IMG/VR virus record: IMGVR_UViG_3300007354_000004
Coordinates: 17,156 to 81,155 of that record
DNA: 64,000 bases
Reading direction: 5' to 3' (one strand)
Origin: a virus
In this document: positions 49,078 through 56,997 of the stretch, piece after piece
Layout: each line of letters begins with the position of its first letter
Position numbering within the stretch: the stretch's first letter is position 1
The notes under the pieces: model-generated
Seen by the model: only the letters and a program-made list of their open reading frames with translations
Told to the model about the DNA's origin: nothing
Database searches by the model: none
Program-made: the position numbers and the translations under genes

Positions 49078-49365
49078 TTGGGGAGCCATCTCAAGCAGGA
49101 ATTTCTCGATCTGCACGGTCTGACTAAAGAGGACATTGCTCAGCAGTACTGCGATTGCTTTTGTGATATTCCTTTGTACAAAGTTATTTATGAGAGCACA
49201 GGGAAGAAACTCCCGTTGGGGGTGTTTATCTCAGACCGAAATGCCCCTAGCGATTTCGAGTGGCACACTTATCTGATGTGGTTGCGGGATCATAAAGATC
49301 TGGTGGAAGCGAATTACCCCGGCCAGTTTATCTGGGATACCATCGAGGCTTATTTTGAAGATTAG
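49078..49365 (+). CDS. hypothetical protein, 95 aa
   Basis: Start uncertain (TTG 49078, no clear ribosome site). Helical, with C-D-C-F-C-D near the N-terminus and many Trp/Tyr. Unknown. Confidence 0.5.
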   Translation: MGSHLKQEFLDLHGLTKEDIAQQYCDCFCDIPLYKVIYESTGKKLPLGVFISDRNAPSDFEWHTYLMWLRDHKDLVEANYPGQFIWDTIEAYFED

Positions 49366-49570
49366 CGATCTGCGCCAGTTTCCTTGCGATGTAAGACCTA
49401 AAGAGGGTTGTGAAATCCACTGTCCTGAGTGCAACGAGTGGTCTTCACATATAAAATGGAAGTATACGAAGATTGACTGTGATTTGTGTGGTTATCACCC
49501 CGCTATGCGTTGTCCGGTATGTAAAACTGTGTTTGATTCGGTGTTCTGTGATATGTTTGAGGTCCGCTGA
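49355..49570 (+). CDS. multi-zinc-ribbon protein, 71 aa
   Basis: TTG 49355 start. HCPECNEW...DCDLCGYHP...RCPVCKTV supplies three CxxC pairs, enough for one and a half ribbons. Unknown partner. Confidence 0.58.
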   Translation: MKISDLRQFPCDVRPKEGCEIHCPECNEWSSHIKWKYTKIDCDLCGYHPAMRCPVCKTVFDSVFCDMFEVR

Positions 49571-50235
49571 TGTTTCCTGACGTGACTATTGTAATGACGA
49601 CCTACTTTCCCGATGTGCATCGGAGATTCTTAGCGGAAAAAACGCTGCGCTCGTGGGTTGAAAATCTGAGATATAATGGTGATCTACATTTACATTGCGC
49701 GGATGATGGATCGAAGCATATCTGGCATCCTGAGTTAATCTGGAAAGGCTCGATTACACATTCCCGACAGGAAAGGCGGGGTGTTGGGGCAAGTTTGAAT
49801 CGAGGATTTGCGAAGGCTTTCGAGACATCGCCTTACGTATTATATGCGGTGGATGACTGGTGGCTGGCATATCCGATAGATTTCACGCACTGGGTAATGG
49901 TTTTGGAAGAGCGGGAAGATGTAGGTATGGTCCGCCTGGGACCGCCGCACCCTAATATTCGAGGTCATGTCGAAGCATTTACCGATTACTGGAACAGTTG
50001 GGGCTTGCGCTTAGACCGATACGGGTTTGCGTTTGGACATCGGCCCGCTCTTTATTCCCGACGAATGATCGAAACGTATGGGTGGTTTGAAGAAGGCGTT
50101 TCCGCTTTGGAGTGTGAGAGATTGTATGCTGAGAAGTTTGCTCGAACAGAGGGACCGGACATCATTCTTTCGCTGTCTTCGCCCTGGTATCACACTTCAA
50201 CTGAATCTTTGTCTGCGATTGAGCCGGAGGGTTAG
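49570..50235 (+). CDS. GT-A-type glycosyltransferase-like protein
   Basis: A 221-residue protein beginning P-D-V-T-I-V-M-T-T-Y, then C-A-D-D-G-S, G-V-G-A-S-L-N-R-G and A-V-D-D-W-W. These match the nucleotide-binding strand, first acidic site and DxD-like loop of family 2 glycosyltransferases. Possible roles are glycosylation of modified DNA bases, virion proteins or host surface. Sugar donor unknown. Confidence 0.75.
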   Translation: MFPDVTIVMTTYFPDVHRRFLAEKTLRSWVENLRYNGDLHLHCADDGSKHIWHPELIWKGSITHSRQERRGVGASLNRGFAKAFETSPYVLYAVDDWWLAYPIDFTHWVMVLEEREDVGMVRLGPPHPNIRGHVEAFTDYWNSWGLRLDRYGFAFGHRPALYSRRMIETYGWFEEGVSALECERLYAEKFARTEGPDIILSLSSPWYHTSTESLSAIEPEG

Positions 50236-50547
50236 ATGAGCGGTGGTAGTTTTGATTACGTTTGTTTCGCGGTAGACAGCGACGAAATCTTTTCTCGAAT
50301 AGGAGATCTGTATCGGATCGAAGAATATTTACGCGAGAACGAAAAGCACGATGCGGCGGACGAAGTTCTGATCTACATCAAAGACCTGCAGACGATTGAG
50401 CGTCGTTTTCTGGCTTTAGGTCGTCGTATGTATGATATACTACAGGCAACGGAATGGTGGGCGAGTTGTGACTGGGATGAAGAAGAGTTCGATAGAACCT
50501 GGAAAAAGTTTGTCTACGGAGAAGATCTGCCCGATGTGTCGGAGTAG
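50236..50547 (+). CDS. widespread small phage protein, 103 aa
   Basis: Begins MSGGSFDYVCF, a start recurring in many phage and plasmid proteins of unknown role; helical remainder. Begins right after the previous stop. Confidence 0.65.
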   Translation: MSGGSFDYVCFAVDSDEIFSRIGDLYRIEEYLRENEKHDAADEVLIYIKDLQTIERRFLALGRRMYDILQATEWWASCDWDEEEFDRTWKKFVYGEDLPDVSE

Positions 50548-50620
50548 ATTGATTCACTGGTACGGCGATAAATATCTGTGTTTAGGGTGTCGTCGGGTTG
50601 TGCGTCTGCCAGAGAAATAG
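50510..50620 (+). CDS. 36-aa zinc-ribbon peptide
   Basis: TTG 50510 after GGAAAAAG, in another frame over the end of the gene before. KICPMCRSR...YLCLGCRRV is a complete CxxC-x13-CxxC ribbon, which makes chance unlikely. Confidence 0.5.
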   Translation: MSTEKICPMCRSRLIHWYGDKYLCLGCRRVVRLPEK

Positions 50621-50630
50621 GATATAATAG

Positions 50631-50828
50631 ATGCAGAAAAAAGAAGTGGACATTTATCCCTGTCCGCGCTGTGGCAAATGTTTCGCCATTATAGATCCTC
50701 CCCAAAGGATAGACAAATCGCGCATTCGTATTTATTTGAACTGTGTAAAGTGTGGCTGGCGCGAAACCGTGATCCTGAGCCTTCATAACCTGAGATTGGA
50801 TACCATAGTGCATGTCAAGCATACCTGA
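50631..50828 (+). CDS. zinc-ribbon protein, 65 aa
   Basis: YPCPRCGKC...NCVKCGWR forms a ribbon; basic linker. Overlaps the phosphoesterase start by 17 bases. Confidence 0.62.
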   Translation: MQKKEVDIYPCPRCGKCFAIIDPPQRIDKSRIRIYLNCVKCGWRETVILSLHNLRLDTIVHVKHT

Positions 50829-51849
50829 ATACGTCAAGGACTACTTAGATCGTTTTCCTCAAACAACAGGCGCAGAATTATCCAGAGCACTCCATATACC
50901 GGGGAGATCGGCTCGCCGCTACGTAAAGAATTATAAATCATCCAAGAAATTTACATCGGTTGATGATCGCCGCGAAGTTCTCCGCGAGTATTTAGGCACT
51001 ACTTACTCCCCTGCTCCACCCAAAAGAAACTCTAAGGAGATCACGATTGCGGCGGTAGGTGATTTTCATGGTCAGCCCGATCCTCGAATTATCTCTGAGT
51101 TGGTAAAGTGTAACGCGGATATTTATGTATTTGGGGGCGATACATTCGACCAGGCTCAAGCCTCGCGCTGGCCGAGCGAGACAAAGAAGCAAGCCAATCG
51201 TAGAAAGCAAGAGTCCTGCAGGGACGAGATTGCTGAGATGCGAGCGGTGATTGAGACTTTGTTGGAAGAAACGGACGGCGAGATTCACATCTTGTTGGGC
51301 AACCACGATGTTCGGGTGTTGAAACGAATCTTGGAAGTTTTTCCCGATTGGGTGTTGAATTATTATAAAGATCCGATGGAACTACTGTGTGATGGATTGG
51401 AGGATCGCGTTCAGCTTGTTGGTAAGGACATCGATCTGCGCTTCCCTAATGGGGATATTTACGCGACGGGAATGCACAACGAGTTTGTGTATGTCCTGGG
51501 AGATGTTCTGTTCAGTCACATGAGCTTTTCGAGTAGTCGGACGGAGCCTGCTGTTTCCAAGTTGTACCGGATGTGGTTTACCGACTGGGAGCGATCTCTA
51601 AATCTGAGACATATTAATGTCATCGTGCATTTCCATGTCCACCAACGAACGATGATGAGCGTAGCCGGTGGGCACTTGTTGTTGATTGAGCCGGGCATGG
51701 GCGGTATGGCTGAAACCGAGAATTATAAATACGACTATAATGCCAAATGGCGACCTTCGGTGCGCGGTTTTCTGGTGTTCAAGCAAGTTGACGGGGTGAC
51801 GGATCCCGAATCGATTCAATTGGTGGCTCCCTACTTGACAAAATTTTAA
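50812..51849 (+). CDS. metallophosphoesterase with N-terminal HTH
   Basis: A 345-residue protein. Residues 1-45 form a helix-turn-helix (T-T-G-A-E-L-S-R-A-L-H-I-P-G-R-S). The calcineurin-like domain shows GDFHG near residue 83, FGGDTFD near 105, L-L-G-N-H-D-V near 161 and H-F-H-V-H near 270, the metal-binding set. Possible targets are cyclic nucleotides or nucleic acid ends. The same architecture occurs in other phages. Confidence 0.85.
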   Translation: MSSIPEYVKDYLDRFPQTTGAELSRALHIPGRSARRYVKNYKSSKKFTSVDDRREVLREYLGTTYSPAPPKRNSKEITIAAVGDFHGQPDPRIISELVKCNADIYVFGGDTFDQAQASRWPSETKKQANRRKQESCRDEIAEMRAVIETLLEETDGEIHILLGNHDVRVLKRILEVFPDWVLNYYKDPMELLCDGLEDRVQLVGKDIDLRFPNGDIYATGMHNEFVYVLGDVLFSHMSFSSSRTEPAVSKLYRMWFTDWERSLNLRHINVIVHFHVHQRTMMSVAGGHLLLIEPGMGGMAETENYKYDYNAKWRPSVRGFLVFKQVDGVTDPESIQLVAPYLTKF

Positions 51850-51858
51850 AGGTGGTGT

Positions 51859-52065
51859 ATGATGAAAGTAAGTGTAGATCGGATCAATGAAGTGTCGCGG
51901 TTGATCGATCAGGAATCAGAGAAGTTGCGCCGACATCATAAGTTCTCGCGGCGAAAAGTCGTCCAGTTTTGGGATGCAGTCTGGGAGTTTTTGAAGAGCA
52001 ACCCTGAATGGATGACCGAAGACGCTATAAAGGAAACCTATAAGGCATGGAAGATCAAGAAGTGA
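51859..52065 (+). CDS. hypothetical basic protein, 68 aa
   Basis: AGGTGGTGT precedes two adjacent ATGs (51859/51862). Basic, helical with R-R-H-H-K-F-S-R-R-K. Unknown. Confidence 0.6.
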   Translation: MMKVSVDRINEVSRLIDQESEKLRRHHKFSRRKVVQFWDAVWEFLKSNPEWMTEDAIKETYKAWKIKK

Positions 52066-52283
52066 AATACATTGCGACGATTAAAGTTTATTTTATGGGG
52101 CCGAATCGGGATTTCGCTGTGCAGGAAGATCGAATTGGGGAGCAGCAAGAGCAAATTCTGGATTTGGTGAAGCGGTTTTTCTTTCTGATGGAGAGCGTGT
52201 CGGATTTCGATCAAAAAGACTTTATTCCAACTAATTTTAGAGTATCAGTCGATAAGGAAATTGGAGATGAAGTATCTCACTAA
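52047..52283 (+). CDS. hypothetical protein, 78 aa
   Basis: Beta-alpha layout; overlaps both neighbours by 17-19 bases. Unknown. Confidence 0.6.
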   Translation: MEDQEVKYIATIKVYFMGPNRDFAVQEDRIGEQQEQILDLVKRFFFLMESVSDFDQKDFIPTNFRVSVDKEIGDEVSH

Positions 52284-52515
52284 GGCTTTGAACGACGCGA
52301 TTGACAACGATGAGTTTGGAGACTTGGTACGTGAAATTTCAGTATTTGTTTCTCAGGCAATTAGTAGTGATGAACACGGGCTTCCTACTGTTGGAGAGTT
52401 AATTTTAGATGATGAAGTATTTCAATACGCTGATTTCTTACCTTACCACCATATTTTTAGATCATATGATGCACTAGAGAATAGTATTAGACATCAGTTG
52501 GATTGGATGATATGA
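52267..52515 (+). CDS. hypothetical protein, tandem paralogue pair A-1
   Basis: ATG 52267 after AAGGAAATTGGAG. Shares with the next gene an N-terminal K-Y-L-x-K helix, a central helix and the end H-x-L-D-W, indicating tandem duplication. Unknown. Confidence 0.62.
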   Translation: MKYLTKALNDAIDNDEFGDLVREISVFVSQAISSDEHGLPTVGELILDDEVFQYADFLPYHHIFRSYDALENSIRHQLDWMI

Positions 52516-52739
52516 AATATAAATACCTTAACAAAATAATAAAAGAAGCATACCATAACGGTGAGTTTGAGATTATAGTGGATGAAATTACCGATATGAT
52601 CTGGAATCTGTCGCACGGTCTATTGACTGTCGAAGATCATACTAGTTCTAATATAGAACTAAAAGACGAGTACACGGTGATCAGCACACAAAAACAACTT
52701 AGATCTTGTGTTAAACACGAACTGGATTGGTACACATGA
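52512..52739 (+). CDS. hypothetical protein, tandem paralogue pair A-2
   Basis: Second copy of pair A, starting in an ATGA overlap. Strongly diverged, ends K-H-E-L-D-W-Y-T. Confidence 0.62.
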   Translation: MKYKYLNKIIKEAYHNGEFEIIVDEITDMIWNLSHGLLTVEDHTSSNIELKDEYTVISTQKQLRSCVKHELDWYT

Positions 52740-52978
52740 CAAACACACGCTGGCACGACCTAGACTGCGCGTATGCGGTTGATAGTTCGGAGTTTCCAGA
52801 CCAGAGTTTGCTCGAAGAAGCGCACTGGTTGGAGATGGAGTATCACGGCGATAATACCTTTTTTATTGAGATGCGATTGGTAGATTCTCAGGGACAGGAA
52901 ATTAATTTCTTTGTATCGAGATCAACCGCGAATAAGATCAACCGTTATCTGAGTGATAGATTAAGGAACGGACGATGA
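52736..52978 (+). CDS. hypothetical protein, 80 aa
   Basis: ATG 52736 in an ATGA overlap. Acidic N-terminus and a beta domain. Unknown. Confidence 0.6.
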   Translation: MTNTRWHDLDCAYAVDSSEFPDQSLLEEAHWLEMEYHGDNTFFIEMRLVDSQGQEINFFVSRSTANKINRYLSDRLRNGR

Positions 52979-53400
52979 CTAACTGGTGGAGCAAAGCTGA
53001 AAATGTTTATTTGGGTGCGGAGAGTGAAAAACGTAGAGTTCGCTCAGACGTATTAATAGATCTAGTTAAGCAAGTTTTTGATTGGAGTATAGATCCAAAT
53101 TCGGGTGTAATCCGTCTCACATATAAGAATGATAAGGCTATTTTTCTAACGGTTGTATCCGATTATTACGGAAAATTTTCTATTTTAAGAGCGTTTCGCG
53201 TAGACACTTATACAGGTATGAAGTGTAAGGCTTATGTGTCTGCTGCTTTTGATAACTCACACGATGCTGGATATGAGTTATCTCGCATAAAAGAGTGGAA
53301 AAGTTTTATTCCACACGGTCATGTGTTAGAAGATCTTCTACACTCTTATTCTGGTTTTGTAGGTTATACGTTTGTGGAAAGCGAAAACGATGATGACTAA
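52975..53400 (+). CDS. hypothetical protein, tandem paralogue pair B-1
   Basis: Begins MTNWWSKAE; a helix, then N-P/S-x-S-G-V-x-x-L-x-Y and E-D-L-L-H-S-Y-S-G-F-V-G-Y-T-F. The next gene repeats this order. Unknown. Confidence 0.62.
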   Translation: MTNWWSKAENVYLGAESEKRRVRSDVLIDLVKQVFDWSIDPNSGVIRLTYKNDKAIFLTVVSDYYGKFSILRAFRVDTYTGMKCKAYVSAAFDNSHDAGYELSRIKEWKSFIPHGHVLEDLLHSYSGFVGYTFVESENDDD

Positions 53401-53797
53401 CTGGTGGGATAAAGCGGTTAAAGAGTACACTGATAAGCTGGATGCTGAGCGTAAAGAGCGCGCAGAAACTTTACGAACTCAACTCCGAGATATATTGGGT
53501 ATGCAGACCAATCCCGATTCGGGTGTACTATGTTTGGAATACGAAAATAAGGTTGATCTGTATGCGACAGCAACCGCAGCGTGGAGAGAAAACGTCTTGT
53601 TTTTTCTGCGGTTTGATGAAACCTCTTATGGTATTACCGTATATTATTCTAAACTAATCCACAATACACTAGAAGCAGGAGAAACCCTTACTCACATGGA
53701 TGAGTGGCTTAAGGGTAGAATAACAGACGATATTTTGGAAGATTTGCTGTACTCATATCCGAGTTTCGCAGGGAAAACCTTTCTGGATGAGACTTAA
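53390..53797 (+). CDS. hypothetical protein, tandem paralogue pair B-2
   Basis: Begins MMTNWWDKAV and ends E-D-L-L-Y-S-Y-P-S-F-A-G-K-T-F, matching pair B-1. The start overlaps the previous stop. Recent duplication of a gene of unknown role. Confidence 0.62.
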   Translation: MMTNWWDKAVKEYTDKLDAERKERAETLRTQLRDILGMQTNPDSGVLCLEYENKVDLYATATAAWRENVLFFLRFDETSYGITVYYSKLIHNTLEAGETLTHMDEWLKGRITDDILEDLLYSYPSFAGKTFLDET

Positions 53798-53996
53798 GTT
53801 ATCGGACGCTGACCTGTTTGAAGATCCAACGACTCTGGTGGCGGAACAATCTGAGCTTGACGGCAAAGATATCGTGCAAATTGCTCTGTTCAGCGATCCG
53901 CAACTGGAGGGCGAAGGTATTTTTCTGACAGAAGATAAAGTGCTAAAGTTATACAAGTGGTTAGACCGAATTCTGGGAGGAATCAGGCATGAATGA
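53787..53996 (+). CDS. hypothetical acidic protein, 69 aa
   Basis: Acidic with a C-terminal helix; overlaps both neighbours. Located directly before the putative holin. Confidence 0.58.
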   Translation: MRLKLSDADLFEDPTTLVAEQSELDGKDIVQIALFSDPQLEGEGIFLTEDKVLKLYKWLDRILGGIRHE

Positions 53997-54309
53997 GAAG
54001 GTTGTTAAAACGTTGGAAAAGATTGGAACGGTGTTGGTGGATCGCCGCTTCTGGGTGGCATTTCTCGCTATCCTTTTGACTCTAGGCGGCGCGTTTGGCT
54101 TTTCGGAAGATCAGCTTCGACAAATCGAAGACGCTTTCGGGGAAGATGGCGAAGGTATTGCGCTGTTTTTCGAGCAGGTAATCAAGGTGATTGTAACAAT
54201 TATCGCTGCGGTGAAGGTCATTTCTTCGTGGACAGAACGACCGCCTTCCGGTCTGGATCACAAAGAGTTTCTTCTAGCGAGTCGTATCGAGAATCGATAT
54301 GGTAAGTAA
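53989..54309 (+). CDS. putative holin / small membrane protein
   Basis: A 106-residue protein with two hydrophobic helices (~20-40 and ~60-82) separated by an acidic loop, and a charged C-terminus. The two-helix plan, length and location just before the packaging genes fit a holin. No endolysin was recognised next to it, which lowers certainty. Confidence 0.5.
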   Translation: MNEKVVKTLEKIGTVLVDRRFWVAFLAILLTLGGAFGFSEDQLRQIEDAFGEDGEGIALFFEQVIKVIVTIIAAVKVISSWTERPPSGLDHKEFLLASRIENRYGK

Positions 54310-54460
54310 GTACCCTGTAGTTCTGCGTGGGTTTGAGAATAATCACGTGTTTCTCAGTTTTGAGGGTGATGATCGTATCTTTGCTATAACGCCCCTAGAC
54401 TTCTACTATCTCGGTCTGCAGATCGTCCGCGTGGACTGGATGGAAGCAAAAGAGACTTAG
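54299..54460 (+). CDS. 53-aa hypothetical protein
   Basis: Starts inside the end of the holin-like gene. Begins MVSKYPVVLRGFENN; beta-rich acidic protein. Last gene before the terminator at 54486. Confidence 0.52.
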   Translation: MVSKYPVVLRGFENNHVFLSFEGDDRIFAITPLDFYYLGLQIVRVDWMEAKET

Positions 54461-54485
54461 CCCACTTACTGCTTTCTACTTAGTG

Positions 54486-54508
54486 CCCCCTCACGGGGGT
54501 TTTTTGTT
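54486..54508 (+). terminator. rho-independent terminator
   Basis: CCCCC-TCAC-GGGGG followed by TTTTTTGTTTT. It separates the middle operon from the packaging genes. Confidence 0.88.
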
Positions 54509-54536
54509 TTCCCCTTCATCATAGTATGATACATAC

Positions 54537-55454
54537 ATGACAGCGATGAAAAAGTGTACCAAATGTGGTCGGCTTTTTCCGGCCACGCCTGAATATTTTG
54601 ATCGTGATCCCCATCTTAAATCCGGCTTATACCCCTCTTGTAAAGAATGTTCTGCCGCTAAAGCCAGACCAGGAACGCCCAAGCGCAGATTTATCGAAGG
54701 TAAAGGGGTGCGCTTTCTTAAGAATGGTAAGATGCGGTGTCACGCTACGTCTTGGAGAAAGATTAAGGAAAAAGCTGGACCGGAAGACAGGCTCTTAACC
54801 GAAGAAGAGATGTGGCCCGACTGTCAGTGCGGTAAAGCGGCTGTGCCGGGTCGATATGTGTGTCGTGTGCATGGAGGAACTTCCAGATACTCTATGAATA
54901 AAAGTATAACATCATATGTGAAGGGCAATTTAGCCGATAAAGTTTTATTCGCGCTGCAAGATCCTGAAATTCTGGACCAGCGTAAGAATATGGCTTTATT
55001 GGAGGCGCGTAACGCTCAACTGCTCGAAGAGTTAACCGCTGGTGGTTTGACACAGTACGAACACCTGCAGGCTTTGTATAAAGGTCTGTCTAAAATCGAA
55101 GGCGGCGACGTTCGGGATGGGGTGGATCTCATTCGCGGCACGCTCGATTCTCTCAAAGAGACAAAAGCCGCCTGGGATGAGTTGCGACAGAACATGCGGA
55201 CGATTAAAGATTTGCAGCAAGCCGAAGTTAAGCGCCAGAAAGAAATGCGTCTGACTCTGACTGCTGAACAAGTCATGGCAAAATTCGAGCGGCTGGTGGA
55301 TGCGGTGCTCGAAGGCGTTGAAAAGAACGTTAAAGATCCCGAAATTATAGAGGGTGTGTACCAGCATGTCTCAGGAGCACTCCGAGAATCTATTGGAACG
55401 CCTGGACTTGGCCTTCTCGCAGCGATTGAAGGCCAGAGTCGAGAAGATAACTGA
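54537..55454 (+). CDS. putative terminase small subunit with zinc finger
   Basis: A 305-residue protein directly upstream of the large terminase. Residues 6-38 hold C-T-K-C-G-R-L-F-P...C-K-E-C, the zinc knuckle also found before endonuclease VII/HNH domains. C-Q-C-G and C-R-V-H-G-G-T follow near residue 100. The C-terminal ~190 residues are helical with long coiled-coil-like helices (D-L-Q-Q-A-E-V-K-R-Q-K). Position and helical C-domain suggest packaging-site recognition; the zinc finger is an unusual addition. Confidence 0.6.
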   Translation: MTAMKKCTKCGRLFPATPEYFDRDPHLKSGLYPSCKECSAAKARPGTPKRRFIEGKGVRFLKNGKMRCHATSWRKIKEKAGPEDRLLTEEEMWPDCQCGKAAVPGRYVCRVHGGTSRYSMNKSITSYVKGNLADKVLFALQDPEILDQRKNMALLEARNAQLLEELTAGGLTQYEHLQALYKGLSKIEGGDVRDGVDLIRGTLDSLKETKAAWDELRQNMRTIKDLQQAEVKRQKEMRLTLTAEQVMAKFERLVDAVLEGVEKNVKDPEIIEGVYQHVSGALRESIGTPGLGLLAAIEGQSREDN

Positions 55455-56997
55455 AAAACCGTCCGAGTGGATTGAGCGGTATTTCTATGTGCCTGATCCC
55501 CGCGATCCTGTAACCGGAGAATTTCTATCTCCCGGCCCTATTCGGCTGTCTGAACATCAGAAACGAATTATCGATGAAGCACTCTCTAAAGATGAGCACG
55601 GTAAGCTTAAATATTCTTTGGTAATCTATTCTGCCCCTAAAAAATCTGGAAAGTCGGCTCTAGCATCGGCTGTGGCGATGTATATGGCGTATAGTCGTCC
55701 TTATTCTCAGGTTTATTGTTTGGCGAATGACAAAGAACAGTCTTCGGATCGTATATATGTTCCTATAAAGACTTGTTTTAAGTTGCACAACAATTTGAAT
55801 GGTCCATTCAAGGGTGAAAATCCAAATAAAACAGAAGTTTTTCTATCTAATGGGACTAGAATTAAAGCGTTACCGTGTGACGCGGTAGGTGAGGCCGGAT
55901 CTCAGCCTCTGTTAAGTGTGGTAAGTGAGGCGTGGGGTTGGACTTCGGACATTAAAAAACAACTCTGGAGCGAGATCTCCGTGCCACCGACCCTACAGGG
56001 GTACGCAATGCAGTGGGTTGAATCCTATGCGGGTGAAGTTGGAAAGTCCACAATTCTAGAGGGACTATATAAATTAGCTGTTAAAGAGGGCGAGCCTCAT
56101 CCCGACTTTTTAGACTTGGAATCGAGCGGGGATCCGGTTGTTTGGGTGAATGAATCGGCAGGTTTGTTCTGTTATTGGGATCACGAACCTAGAATGCCGT
56201 GGCAGACTCCAGAGTATTACGGGATTCAATCTAAGCGACTGAGTCCTTCCGAGTTTGCCAGAATTCACCGCAACGAGTGGGTAACGGCAACCGATGTTTT
56301 TGTTCAAGCCGAGTGGTGGCACTCTCTTAGTAAGAACTTAGGTCCAATTAGCCCTTACACGCCGGTTGTGATCGGTCTGGACGGAGCGATCTCGAATGAT
56401 TATGCTGCTTTGGTAGGTGTGACCAGAGATCCCGATAACAATGAACATACAGCGGTAAGATTCTGTTATATTTTTACTCCGAAACGAAGTGGTGGTACGA
56501 TTAAGATATCGGAAACTGTTGAGCCATTACTGAGATTGTTGTGTAAGAAGTACAATGTCGTATGTGTGGCTTATGACAAATACCAGTTAGAGGATATGGC
56601 TCAGCGGTTGCGCAAAGAGAGCCTGGTGTGGATGTACAATTTCTCGCAGCAAACGGAGAGATCGGTTGCTGATAAGTCGTTGTATGATAGCATTATTAAC
56701 CGGACGATCTGGTGGGATATTAATGGCGAAGGTTTGCCCTTCAACGGTGAGGTTCCGTCGCTCTACCAGCACATTACTCAGGCGGGAGCCAAGACGGACG
56801 GCGGTAAATTTCGGCTGGATAAACTCTCGGATGACGCCAAGATTGACGCGGCGGTGGCAACCTCGATGGCGCGGGAGATGTGCAAGCGGTTGATGATCAC
56901 CAATAAGGACAAAAAGACGGAGTCAATCGTTCGACAGCACACCAGAGGGAAAATGACGGATGATGAATTTATGCGAGCAGTAGCGGAGATCCGGTAA
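55366..56997 (+). CDS. terL: terminase large subunit
   Basis: A 543-residue packaging motor from ATG 55366, overlapping the upstream gene by 89 bases. The ATPase has the Walker A-like S-A-P-K-K-S-G-K-S near residue 92 and, further on, a hydrophobic strand ending V-S-E-A-W-G. The nuclease domain has V-I-G-L-D-G-A near 338 and later V-A-Y-D-K-Y and D-A-A-V-A. It cuts and pumps phage DNA into proheads through the portal encoded next. Confidence 0.92.
   Translation: MSQEHSENLLERLDLAFSQRLKARVEKITEKPSEWIERYFYVPDPRDPVTGEFLSPGPIRLSEHQKRIIDEALSKDEHGKLKYSLVIYSAPKKSGKSALASAVAMYMAYSRPYSQVYCLANDKEQSSDRIYVPIKTCFKLHNNLNGPFKGENPNKTEVFLSNGTRIKALPCDAVGEAGSQPLLSVVSEAWGWTSDIKKQLWSEISVPPTLQGYAMQWVESYAGEVGKSTILEGLYKLAVKEGEPHPDFLDLESSGDPVVWVNESAGLFCYWDHEPRMPWQTPEYYGIQSKRLSPSEFARIHRNEWVTATDVFVQAEWWHSLSKNLGPISPYTPVVIGLDGAISNDYAALVGVTRDPDNNEHTAVRFCYIFTPKRSGGTIKISETVEPLLRLLCKKYNVVCVAYDKYQLEDMAQRLRKESLVWMYNFSQQTERSVADKSLYDSIINRTIWWDINGEGLPFNGEVPSLYQHITQAGAKTDGGKFRLDKLSDDAKIDAAVATSMAREMCKRLMITNKDKKTESIVRQHTRGKMTDDEFMRAVAEIR

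Noticed and set aside
54537-54660. Calling the gene before the large terminase an HNH endonuclease
   Set aside because: Only the N-terminal zinc knuckle is present; no H-N-H triad was found in the rest of the protein.
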